This document shows positions 33,401-43,033 of a DNA stretch of 64,000 nucleotides, in pieces (the first letter of the stretch is position 1; the number at the start of each line of letters is the position of its first letter). The stretch covers positions 2,294,001 to 2,358,000 of the forward strand of contig JALGAS010000005.1 of NCBI GenBank assembly GCA_023078685.1, in the 5' to 3' direction. Source of the DNA: Neopestalotiopsis rosae. Lineage: Eukaryota; Ascomycota; Sordariomycetes; Amphisphaeriales; Sporocadaceae. A program made the position numbers and the translations under genes. Under the pieces are notes generated by a model. That model was not told the origin of the DNA and did no database searches. It worked only from the letters and a program-made list of their open reading frames with translations.

Positions 33401-34839
33401 CAGGAAACTTTGCCGCGCAGTCAAGGGGAGCAATGTCCGCAACCTCTACGAAGCCAGGCCCATTTTCTATGCGTAGTCCCGACTCTCCACGAAGAGGTGC
33501 CAGCCCTGCGCCTCCGTTGATGGCACCACCGACACCGCCACACAACCCGCCGCACACCGAGGATCCCAACGACTTCCGTACTGGATCTCCCATGTCTTTC
33601 GGTGGTCCGCTACGCAAGAATCAGTCTTCTTCAAGCCTCAAGTCGCTCAAGGCCCGGCAAATGTCGGTCCCGAACCTGGAGAGTCCATCTGATTTGTATC
33701 CGCTTGCTCCTCTCAGCCAAACAATGACAAACTCCTCTATTTCTCGACAGCCGGCAATGCCCGCACTTCCTACGCCTCTAGCGGCCTCTTTTGGCAGCAA
33801 AGCAGCCGGTGGTTTTGGAGGAATGTTCCTGTTTGACTCCGACTTCCATGCTGAGCGACCACAGTCACCGAACTCTATCCAATCCCCCAATCCGGACATT
33901 CCATTGCCACTAGAGCCGTGCCCTTCTGATGTGATGTTGAGGCCGTTTTGGCTTATGCGAGCATTGTATCAGACTCTTGCGCACCCTCGTGGCGGATACG
34001 TCACCACTCGTCTGTTTGTGCCCCATGAAGTGTGGAAAGTCAAGGGCGTCAAATTGCGCAATCTGGAAGACAAGACTTCTCAGTGCGACTTTCTCACTGC
34101 TGCTCTACTCAACTTGGCAAGAATCGATAGCAACGATGCCGATGCAGTGTTGGAAGAGATGCAGAGTTTGGAAAATGTGCTGGAGCAAGTACAGCAGATC
34201 CTGAGCAGGAAGTTAGGAAACGAGGTGGGAACGCAAAGCGCCGGCGCATTCCGAGATCGAGAAGACAGTGAGCCTGCTCCCCCAGTACCGAGAAGTACCA
34301 GCGTCAGTGGTAAAGCAGCGGCATTCAGCTGGCGCAGACTGAGAAGCAAGGGTTCGGCGGCGAATCTCACCAGCGCCTACGGCAGTAAGAGCACGAGTGG
34401 TGGCGGCGAGAGAATACCGGAGAAGGAGGTCCTGGGTGTGGGATCTGGCACAATGCCCACCTTGCCCATGGTTCCCCATCCCAGCAGCCGACCGGCCAAG
34501 CGTGATGTTCACGCTCTCAAGTTTGATGGTCCTTATGCCGGCTATATGCAAAGTCTTGCGCGACTGTTTGATGCTGCGCAGACAGTTGGTAAGTGGTTTT
34601 ATATCACGTATGATCTTCGGTCATGGCAAAGTGCTAATTCCTTCATTTTAGATCTCATCGCGCGCCAGGTCGATGACCCAGGACTACGACATGCCGACAA
34701 GACGCAAGTCGGTCTCGAACTCTGTACAAGACATGCAGCAGAGTTCTTCAGCTTCTATATTTGCCGCTTCGTTCTCGCAGATTTGGGCTTGCTGCTTGAC
34801 AAGTTTGTCAAGCGAGGCACCGAATGGGTCCTCATGTAA
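30491..34839 (+). CDS. Large MIT-domain protein
   Basis: Three exons (introns 32054-32106 and 34589-34651) encode 1,410 residues. The first 450 residues are low-complexity Ser/Pro/Asn-rich sequence. A MIT (microtubule interacting and trafficking) domain follows at about 461-535: KAMLSKALAKANTAVQLDNA, then GARISYIEACDLLAHVL and, across the first splice, RRTYTSRIEELDGM. The middle is again disordered, with a charged coiled-coil (ERVRQTEREALSEREAVIKA) and poly-proline (PPPSLPPPPQALPQIP). The last 300 residues look folded (MLRPFWLMRALYQTLAHPRG; LFVPHEVWKVKGVKLRNLED; ICRFVLADLGLLLDKFVKRG). MIT domains bind ESCRT-III tails, so an endosomal sorting, membrane scission or septum role is a reasonable inference. 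The single-base phases of both splices agree. Confidence 0.88.
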
Positions 34840-35531
34840 AAGGTCACCCATAACTAATTTCATTATCGAGGCATGCCGATATCGCATGCCTCATTGCTTG
34901 GTCGCTCGGCGAATTTCTCTTTGCCGATGCTCTCAACATTCAATAACACGAAATACGAATACTTCAAATGATGGCCGTTAAAGAGAAACGATGATACCAA
35001 TATACCCGTCTGCAATTTTGTTCACGAGATATTACTTATATAAAGATTTTATGGTTTCAAAGCATATATACAAATATATGCTTTGGAACATTAGCCTGTC
35101 TGGGGGACATCTGGGAGGCTTTGCTGGGACAGGGAATTGCTAGAAACACCATACAGATACTTACTTGCAACGGAGGATTTCGATTTGGGAACAGCGCTTA
35201 ATGATCTGGTTGTGCCAAGACAACGAGTTGCTGCTGATGTATATAGTTGGGTGAGCGAGATCGGGATCAGAATCTTGAAGTTTCAGAAGAAATACTGCTA
35301 AGTATTTGCAAATACTGTGATGTAGACTGGCTTGTGTGCATTTTTCTCTTGTTCTCTTTTGCCGACCGACATCAATACTGATCGAAGTACGTTCTGGCAT
35401 TCAGCAACCTGTCAACCTCGCAGCATAGATCTGTTCATGAAAACCACCATTTCGACGATCACCAGCAAAGAAGGGTATGTGTCGAGCATTGTTCAAGTCG
35501 TTCTTAGTGCTTTCGTCAAGTAGTTGCACAG
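34840..35531. other. Intergenic, convergent 3' ends
   Basis: About 690 bases between the MIT and HET genes. AT-rich near 35030-35090. No gene recognised. Confidence 0.45.
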
Positions 35532-37647
35532 TTATATTATAATAAACTCATTTTCAGTGTCTGCTAGATAAAGTCTCATATTGCTCGATGTAATGCTAAA
35601 TCCTCTCTCATGTCTTGGTAGATCCAGCCCTTTGAAATCATAACTGAAAATACCGACCCTCTCGTACCATCCAAAAGGCCGTTGGCTTACTGGTTGAAGT
35701 ACTAGGCCTGACAAGGAACCATCACGTTTCGAACGATCAACTTCCCAGTAAATTGGTAGGAGCATCACAACCGTGCTTACTCCCTCGAAGGAGATATCAG
35801 GATTGATATAACCTCCTCCTGACTTTTTTCGGAACGGTGCCCCTCTTTCAAGCCTATGTTTACCAAGATCATACGTGGGAATCCTGACTTGATATAGGCC
35901 ACCACGTAGGCGTAGTTCACCACCAATCAGCCGTCCCGCCTCATCATAGCCATGCTGTAACTTAGAGAGGCCTTCTTGGATTTCGATCAATTGCATCAAT
36001 TCCAATGAATCGGCGGGCATGAGCTCCCGTTCTAGACACTCTTCGAAATCGACAAGACAATCAAGAGCAGCCCAGGACCATGTTGGCGCCCTTTTCCCTT
36101 CCAAGCGTTTGACGGGCGGCCCTCTGAATGGCTTTCTTTTCCACATTAAGCTCCTCGGCATATCACCTCGCCATAGGCCCGCGACGTAGGTATCATTCAA
36201 CACGCGACCCAAAATTTTGGCAACTGCGCTGATGGCAACTAGCTTATCAGAGAATTTCGTGATGGCTGCCGCACTGTAGTGCTCGACCCAAGCTTCCCAG
36301 CTCTTGTAGATTTCGTTGGCTTCTGCTGAGCCATGAGTATAAGCAGCACCGTTGAAACTTTGCAGCATCCGCGTTTTATTGGACATTTTCGTCAGTGGCT
36401 CGAAGCTCGTAGCGGACGTGCAGAGCTCGGCCGGAAATGCTTGAGAATATATCACTTCTTCGCATTCCCAGAACATTTGCTTTTGTGCGAAGTGAAGCAC
36501 TCGTGGAGATAGGAGCCTTTCCTGCAATACCCACCCTCGTCGACTAAGAGGTGCGAGGTTGATCTCGTCGATGGCCTTGTTCCAGGATTTTCTCGCGATA
36601 AAGTGAGTGGTGACTTGTCGGTCTTCTGTCCACCAGGCATCCGCGACGAATTGAAATGGGTACGAAGGAAAGAGGCCACCATTTCCATTCCGGGATGCCG
36701 TAGCTGAAATGTTGAGTGATGCGTTGGAATAGACCTCGGCCATGGACGTGGACTCGTGGCGCCAGTCAGCCTCAGAGTCTTGCACGATGCAGAGCGAATC
36801 GATCCAAAGATATCGGAATTGCAGACGTCGAGCAACTTCAATCGCTTCAAGAAATGTTTTCGGGAGGCGATCGACAGGAATCTCTTTTTTCAGGTCCTGG
36901 ATGTTTGTTTCGAGCAATCTCAGCGGCACTTTGCCACCCCAACAATGGCTCAAGGTCACGTACGGATCCTTGACTACCGTCTCTCGTGTCTCCACGAGCT
37001 TGACCCCCGTAGAGTCGTTCAGCTCGAGCAGGCGAGACGGCCTGTAATCACGATCGCCAACTTCCAAGTTGCAGGTCTTGTGGTTGTTGAGGCAGTTTTC
37101 ATACCATTGTGTGGCTTGCGCCCGACTAGATTCATCCCATCTTGGCGATATTGACTGGGGCACCATAGGTCTACTAGCATTTGCCGCGTCTTGATGCTTC
37201 GTAAGTTCGGAGACGTGAAGTTATGTCTCGAGGGTGATGCAGCTTACCGAATCCGACCAGTTCCACTCTTGCAGATGTCCGCATAGTATGCTTATGAAGC
37301 GGTGGAGGGGAGGACAATGGGGAGGAATCCCAGAAACAAATCTCCAGCCGCAAAAGACGTATATCGTCGAAGAGCGTGCCCGAAACACTCACGTCCGCGA
37401 TACTTTTGGAGCGGCGACCGGTGCACCCTTTGAGGCCATCGATGCCGACATCATTCATATTTTTCAGCCATGTCTGGGTTTCCAAACAAATTAGGCATTT
37501 CATTTGGAGTCCATTTTCAAATGACGCGAGAACAGGGTGCCATGATAATTCTTTGCCGGGTCTGGCAACATCCACCGATGTTCTGCTAACTTTCTTGCAA
37601 ACGGGTCTATAAGTCTCGAAGATCTGCAAGCAAATACTACAAAGCAT
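35532..37647 (-). CDS. HET-domain (heterokaryon incompatibility) protein
   Basis: Two exons joined by a 58-nt intron (37190-37247, GTAAGC...AAG) encode 685 residues starting MLCSICLQIFETY; the frame extends upstream without another ATG. The HET core lies after the splice: YVTLSHCWGGKVPLRLLETN, PKTFLEAIEVARRLQFRYLW, IDSLCIVQDSEADWRHES and AEVYSNASLNISATAS, followed by GWVLQERLLSPRVLHFA. HET proteins trigger cell death on fusion of genetically different hyphae and resemble TIR-like immune effectors. The C-terminal 300 residues have no recognised domain. Such genes are numerous and rapidly evolving in filamentous ascomycetes; whether this one is an active incompatibility gene cannot be seen. No partner gene (NLR, SNARE or prion-type) lies beside it. 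Confidence 0.9.
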
Positions 37648-38094
37648 TGTTTCGCTTATGTAGGCTAAAGGGCGATATTCCAAGCATGCGAAGTTTCTCC
37701 AAAAAGTGTTCGCCCAGGTCGGTCGTTACTGAGGGGTTTTCGGATTTCCTAGACTCCAGACGTAGAACTAGAAATCCATTCAGCTGGGTTCAATCGCAAC
37801 ACAAGGGGAGATTGTAGTCAATTGATTCATGAATATCTAGGACTTGTTGTCGATGACATTGGAAACTTCGAATGCGCCGATGAAGCGAGGAGGGTTGTGC
37901 TGGGAAGCCACGGAGCTCGCAAGGCACGTACGAGCTGTATGTCCAAGTGACTCTGGTACCAACACCACCAGTGGGGCATGGCAACGAAACTTGACGATGT
38001 GGATCTCACGATGCAAATTTGCATATACATGACACATACTACAATAACGAGATGAGATTCTAACGAATCACATCAATTCGATTCAATAATTCAT
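37648..38094. other. Intergenic upstream of HET gene and tRNA
   Basis: HET promoter on the left, then AT-rich sequence before the tRNA. Nothing else recognised. Confidence 0.4.
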
Positions 38095-38185
38095 TCTCGA
38101 TTAGTATAGTGGTCAGTATGCCAGCTTGTCATTGAATATTCAATTCAATTCGCTGGAGACCGGGGTTCAATTCCCCGATCGAGAG
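38095..38185 (+). tRNA. tRNA-Asp (GTC anticodon) with a 19-nt intron
   Basis: Cloverleaf drawn by eye. Acceptor stem TCTCGAT (38095-38101) pairs with ATCGAGA (38178-38184), discriminator G at 38185. D-arm GTATAGTGGTCAGTAT. Anticodon stem CCAGC (38121-38125) with GCTGG (38152-38156). T-arm CGGGG/CCCCG (38161-38177) with TTCAATT loop. The anticodon loop is TTGTCA plus C at 38151, with the anticodon GTC at 38128-38130. The 19 bases 38132-38150 interrupt the loop after position 37, the normal place for a nuclear tRNA intron. Mature length is 72 nt. The pattern AGTATAGTGGTCAGTAT...GTTCAATTCCCC matches eukaryotic tRNA-Asp. A T-run follows. Confidence 0.93.
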
Positions 38186-38204
38186 ATGATAAAGAAAGTG
38201 TTTC

Positions 38205-38210
38205 TTTTTT
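38205..38210 (+). terminator. RNA polymerase III terminator of tRNA-Asp
   Basis: A run of six T, 20 bases after the tRNA 3' end on the coding strand, with further T-rich sequence beyond, as expected for polymerase III termination. Confidence 0.65.
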
Positions 38211-38655
38211 AACTTTTATTTTTTAAATCACGATTCAGAAACAAATACTATGCTTATACGAAGTATTAGTCGTAGGCTTGACCCGTGGCGCTAGCACAGT
38301 ATTCTTGCCTTCCTCCTGGATCCCATTGACTCCTGTATTTCTACTTGATTTGATCTGTTTCGTGCATGCGCATCGGGGGCACGACCCTTATGCTCTGCGT
38401 GTCAAAGCAGTGTCTGAAAGACAAAGATATCAATCACGAGTGTGTCGTGATGGGCAGTCTCGAATCGACGGCTTAAGTTTGCACTGACATTGCGCATCGA
38501 CCGTCCAACAATCAGAAAAGCGTCGCCCATACTACATGCTCAACGCCTGAATGTTACACTGGAATGAAAAAGACTGAGGCAACAATCCACGTCAGTTCAA
38601 TAAGAACATCCTCCTCACGAAATGATATTAAAAAATCGTTACCAGATGATTCGCA
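38211..38655. other. Intergenic between tRNA and phosphotransferase-like gene
   Basis: 445 bases with only short chance frames. Confidence 0.4.
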
Positions 38656-39588
38656 TCAGAACGCGTATGACAAGCGGAATTGATGGAAGGGCAAGTAATA
38701 CTTCTCCAGGTCAACTGGATCCACTACTAAGGGCAGGTATCTTTCAGTCCAGGCATTTTGGGAGGCAGCATCGAAGCCTTTTGCCAACAGTCTCACGCGA
38801 CGGGCCTTGCAGTACTCCCAATACATGGGATACCAGCCTGCTTGACCCCAGTCGAGGATCGCTGCCACTTTCGGCTGTGGCCCCGGTGCTAATAGAATGT
38901 TGACTGGGCAAATGTCGGCGTGCGTGAAATGAATGGGAGTTTCATCGTCGATTTGGATTCCGCAGGCGTTGTGAAACTGCTGGACGGCGTCTGCGCCTTC
39001 AAACGGACCAGCGAATTCCGCATAGTCTTTTAGGCAGATCTCGTTGAATGGTCCTTTACCAAGACACCCTTTACAACCACTCGAGATTAGCAGAGCCTCA
39101 TGCGAATCGCCCTACAGATTGGACTCACCCAGGTAACGACAGTCTCCATCTTGTTCCACCGCCTTCCATGCCTCTACCATTTGCCTCAGTTCCTGACAAA
39201 CAGCTTGCCTCTCGCTTTCGCTCAGGTTGGGCCATCGCCTGTTCAATTGATCGTCCTCTATCAAGGACATATATATGAACCTTTGATCCCCGTCCTCGGT
39301 CCAACCAAACACCTCCGGGACTGGCACTTGGCCACTCAAGCGCTCATATACCATCACTTGAGTCTGAGCTTCGGCTATGGTGACATTGTGTCCATACTTC
39401 ACGACAAGGCCTAATGAGGGTATGAAGACGGGCGGTGGGCGATCGAAGCTCGTGCTCCCGTCGTTGCCAGATAATCGATTAAGCGCCCTGACTTCCTCTG
39501 GCTCGGGAAGGGCAGGTGCGCGATTCTCCCGAAAGAAGCTGGATTCAGGAAGTATCTCTATTAAGAATGAGACGACACTCGACGACAC
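38656..39588 (-). CDS. Aminoglycoside phosphotransferase (APH)-family kinase-like protein, start uncertain
   Basis: Two exons (intron 39069-39128) give 290 residues from the codon at 39588. Kinase-like landmarks: LGLVVKYGHNVTIAEAQTQV (ATP-site Lys with the following helix), FTHADICPVNIL (Brenner-type HxDxxxxN catalytic loop) and AAILDWGQAGWYP (metal-binding Asp). This is the common fungal APH/choline-kinase-like family; despite the name, most fungal members have unknown small-molecule or protein substrates. The N-terminus (SSFFRENRAPALPEPEEVRA) matches the usual start region, but there is no in-frame ATG before it: the first codon is GTG, and a stop lies 13 codons upstream. The GTG falls inside a perfect 10-bp tandem repeat (39571-39590). 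The start is either lost, in an unseen upstream exon, or non-ATG. Confidence 0.75.
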
Positions 39589-39590
39589 TC
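39571..39590 (+). repeat. Perfect 10-bp tandem duplication (GACGACACTC)2
   Basis: Two exact copies, 39571-39580 and 39581-39590, at the very start of the APH-like coding region, where no ATG is found. Similar in size to the duplication inside the carboxylesterase gene. Confidence 0.85.
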
Positions 39591-39990
39591 GGTCGAACGG
39601 TGAGCGTCCGCGTAGCAGTCAACAGCAACCAGTGAAGATGGTAGCTCAGTATGTTGCGAGTAACTCGGTTATGGCAGTAGAGATGAATGAGATGGGGTGG
39701 AAGAAGTTAGGTCTAAGTAGGTAGCAATGCATGTTACGCTAGGACACTGCAAAGTGCCTGCCATTTTTGCCTCCACATAAGCGCAGGCGCGTGCTCTACT
39801 CGCCAAGCGCCTCTCAATGCCGGAAAGATGTACCATGGACCAAGACCGGGATACCACACAACCCCTCGATCATCTTGCATGTTGCCCTCATCCTGGATTT
39901 GGTTGGAATCCATCATGTGATATCAAGATAGGGGTTCTCTAAATCATTACATTATCTATATGGTACAGCAGAGTACAAAAATAAAACAGC
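39591..39990. other. Intergenic between APH-like and NmrA genes
   Basis: Promoter region for the APH-like gene and 3' end of the NmrA gene. An unrecognised upstream exon of the APH-like gene could lie here. Confidence 0.4.
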
Positions 39991-40926
39991 TTAGTGCTTT
40001 TTCGCAAATGCACTTGTCTTGAGCCATTGTTCGAGAGTGAGAGCATTTGGATGAAAACGGCGCACCCGAGGCAGATCAGCCTTGTAGCCGTCGTCTTTGA
40101 ACCAGTTGACCATGATGCCCAGCTCAGAAACTGCAGCCTTCAGGGCCTTGCCGAGCAGACCAAACGTCGTTTCCGCCCCTGCTCCCGTTGCGCGCTTGAA
40201 CGACTCGCTCAGCTGGGGGAAAGTAAGCTCGTCGCCCGCTATCCCAAACGCCTTTTGATTCCACGCCGATGGGTTGTGAAAGGCCTCGGCAGCAAAGAAG
40301 CCAATGTCCTTGGTCGCGACCCACTGCAGCGGCTTGTCCTTCATGGTGTCCCGGACCATGGTCATGAAGACCTTGCCCGCAAAGCCGGGACTGAGATTGT
40401 CCATGAAGATGACGGGCCGCAGAATGGTCCATCCCGTCTTGCTCTTGCCGCCCATTGTAGCGTCGCGCAGGTGGTGCTCGATCTGGTGTTTGGTCCGAAA
40501 GTGCGGCACCGGCGTCGGGTTCTCCCACGACCGGTCGTCGCCGCCGCGCTCGACGCTGCTGTAGACAAAATGCTGGACACCGTTCTTGAGCGATTCGTCG
40601 ACCATGGACTTTCCCTGCCGTACCTCGCCGTCGAGGGTCACGCCCTTGCCCATGGAGACTTGTACCGAGTATACGCCCCACAAGGGCACGTTGAGGCCGG
40701 CGGCCAACTTCTTGGCGGACCCGAACAAGGCCGGGACTGCGTCGAGATCGCCTTGTACGAGTTTGATGTTTTTCGACTTGGCGGCGAGGCGCTGGGCAGA
40801 GGCGGACTCGGTGTTGCGGGTGACGGCGAGGATTAGGAAGTCGGAAGGTTGGCGCGCGAGGAGAGCGGCAATGACGGCTCCGCCTTGATTACTGGTCGCA
40901 CCGGTGATGAGGAGTGCTCGGGACAT
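39991..40926 (-). CDS. NmrA-like NAD(P)-binding protein
   Basis: A single exon of 311 residues. The N-terminal MSRALLITGATSNQGGAVIA is the GATGxxG-type dinucleotide motif of NmrA/atypical SDR proteins (here ATSNQG), followed by VTRNTESASAQRL and KLVQGDLDAVPALF. HFVYSSVERGGDD lies where the SDR catalytic Tyr region would be, but YxxxK is not conserved, as in redox-sensing NmrA proteins. NWFKDDGYKADLPRVRRFHP is near the C-terminus. The family binds NADP and may sense redox state or act as a reductase. The gene is GC-rich. It is head-to-head with a second NmrA-type gene (starts 586 bases apart), which suggests shared control. Confidence 0.9.
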   Translation of the reverse strand: MSRALLITGATSNQGGAVIAALLARQPSDFLILAVTRNTESASAQRLAAKSKNIKLVQGDLDAVPALFGSAKKLAAGLNVPLWGVYSVQVSMGKGVTLDGEVRQGKSMVDESLKNGVQHFVYSSVERGGDDRSWENPTPVPHFRTKHQIEHHLRDATMGGKSKTGWTILRPVIFMDNLSPGFAGKVFMTMVRDTMKDKPLQWVATKDIGFFAAEAFHNPSAWNQKAFGIAGDELTFPQLSESFKRATGAGAETTFGLLGKALKAAVSELGIMVNWFKDDGYKADLPRVRRFHPNALTLEQWLKTSAFAKKH

Positions 40927-41512
40927 TTCGATGTATGTTCAGAATAAATAGAGAGAGAGAAAATATGAAAGGGAAGAGAGTATCTTCAAAGAGAGATCAG
41001 GATAATAATTTTGTATAGTGGAGGTGAAAAAGCAACCAGAGCAGTTGCAGTGTGCGATTAGAGACGTAAGTGGGTTGACAGTAGGAGAGACGGCGCAGAT
41101 AATATATGGTGTTCATGAAAAATTAGATTATATGTACAAGACGTGGATACCTTTACAGTCATTTTGTGTTTGATCTATGCATCTGCCTTTAATTTCCAGT
41201 ATGATGTCTATTGCAAAGTATATGACTCGTGGCGTTCCTGGATTATGAAATACGGCAAATCTCGGACACCGAAGTACCTCCGTACCTTTTCCAGCAATTC
41301 TCTAAGGTTACTTGACTAATATGCCACTTTTCATTTCTAGATTCTTGAAGAAGTAAAAAGTATAGTCACTATTGGATTGTTAAATTCATATCAAGGACGA
41401 ATATAAGTTCAGATCTATCCTCGATCTTCAATCAGCCATTCCCATCCTTACAACATTTTCTTCATACCACACAAGACTCCACCACAATACACCAAGAAAC
41501 TCCTTGTTCAAT
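40927..41512. promoter_or_regulatory. Divergent promoter between the two NmrA-type genes
   Basis: 586 bases between two divergent starts. AT-rich in the middle, with a GAGAGAGAG run at 40952-40961. Shared regulation is inferred from geometry only. Confidence 0.45.
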
Positions 41513-42600
41513 ATGACTACTCTGACTGTAGGCTTGGCCGGTATTACCGGTAAATTCGGTCGACTTCTTGCTGGAAAGCTTCTTGAGAACCCAGAAGTCG
41601 CATTGCGTGGCTATGCTCGCAACCCAGACAAGGTCGACGCCGCCCTGTCGCAATCGCCGCGCGTGCAGCTGTACCAGGGCGAGGCCTTTGACGGCGCGGC
41701 CATCAACAAGTTCGTCACGGGCTGCGACGTGGTCGTGTGCGCCTACCTGGGCGACGACAAGCTCATGACCGACGGCCAGAAGCAGCTCATCGACGCCTGC
41801 GACGAGGCCGGCGTCGCGCGCTACGTCGCCAGCGACTGGGCCCTCGACTACACCAAGCTCCAGCTGGGCGAGCTCTTCCCCAAGGACCCCATGATCCACG
41901 TCAAGGCGCACCTCGACGGCAAGTCCAATGTCCGCGGCGTGCACGTGCTGATTGGCGGCTTCATGGATCCCATCCTGAGTCCCTTCTTCCGCGTCTGGGA
42001 CCCGGAGAGCAAGACGCTCCAGTACTGGGGCGAGGGCACCGAGCCCTGGGAGGGAACGTCTTATGCCAATGCAGCCGAGTTCACGGCTGCTGTCATTGCT
42101 GATAGATCAGCAGTCGGCATTCAGAAGTGTAAGTCATTACCATCCCCTTTACCCCTTTCCCTGCATTTCAAGGATAGCTTTTGACCTCCTCTAGACCTGG
42201 GCGACCGCAAAACCATTACCGAGATCGCTCCCACTTTTGAAAAGGTGTATGGTTTCACGCCGACGCTGCAACGTCTCGGCTCGCTTGAAGACCTCAAGAC
42301 CCACATGCACAAGATGCGAGCTGAGAATCCTGCCGATATCTACAGCTACATGTCTCTGTAAGTTGCCTCCCCTTGTACCCTTTCCAACGCCAATGCGTTC
42401 AAAAGTTAAAGACTATTGATTGCTAATGTGGAATCTTCAATAGCTTCTTCATGTATTACTGGATCAATGGGCAGACGTTTGTTGGTCCCGAGACTGACAA
42501 CGCCAAGTACCCCCAGGTCAAGCCGGAGACGTGGGAGGACTTCTTGAAGAATCGTAGTCTGGAACAGCTTCCTTACGCGTACTTTTCTCTCGCGAAATAG
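41513..42600 (+). CDS. NmrA/isoflavone-reductase-like NAD(P)-binding protein
   Basis: Three exons (introns 42129-42194 and 42358-42443) encode 311 residues. The N-terminal MTTLTVGLAGITGKFGRLLA is the glycine-rich NAD(P) loop (GITGKFG), then GYARNPDKV (NADP phosphate-binding Arg) and VVVCAYLGDDKLMTDGQKQL. RYVASDWALDYTKLQLG and VHVLIGGFMDPILSPF follow; the C-terminus has SYMSLFFMYYWINGQTFVGP. This is the family of isoflavone reductase, pinoresinol reductase and fungal CipA-type enzymes, which reduce aromatic substrates; substrate unknown here. The first exon is strongly GC-rich at third positions, unlike the last. No signal peptide. Divergent from the other NmrA gene. Confidence 0.9.
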
Positions 42601-43033
42601 TTTTAGAGACTGGAAACCCTAAAGTCAGGTTCATGTGACTGGCAGTAATACAAATTTGCCTTGTCGCAAAGTTATAACAAATCGCCTCGAAATAAGCAGT
42701 GATCTTGCCTAGCCCATGACGACAGCCCAAATTTGACATAATAACCGTTGATGAATCATTGTTGGTGCTAGCCGGAAATGTTCTAGAGTTCGAAAAGTAT
42801 ACAATGACAACGACTTTGGTAGACGATGATGCAGACAGATTTGTGCTTGGATCCATTCAGAAGCCGGGGACTACTGTATGTTTCATGTCGACAAGCGATA
42901 TTCATGTAAGGTTAAGGCGATATCTTCATTTGAGGGCTTTTGACCAAAGATTGGTGAACGCATCGATATCATTACAGTACATGTGATAGGATTCTTTCAG
43001 CAGGCATAGACTGGACTGAACTTAGTTGCCCTG
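42601..43033. other. Intergenic, convergent 3' ends
   Basis: About 430 bases between convergent genes. No feature recognised. Confidence 0.45.

Noticed and set aside
39994..40836. 280-codon plus-strand frame
   Set aside because: A mirror frame of the GC-rich NmrA gene; long antisense frames are expected with high GC3.
41462..41944. 160-codon minus-strand frame
   Set aside because: Antisense shadow of the second NmrA-type gene's GC-rich first exon.
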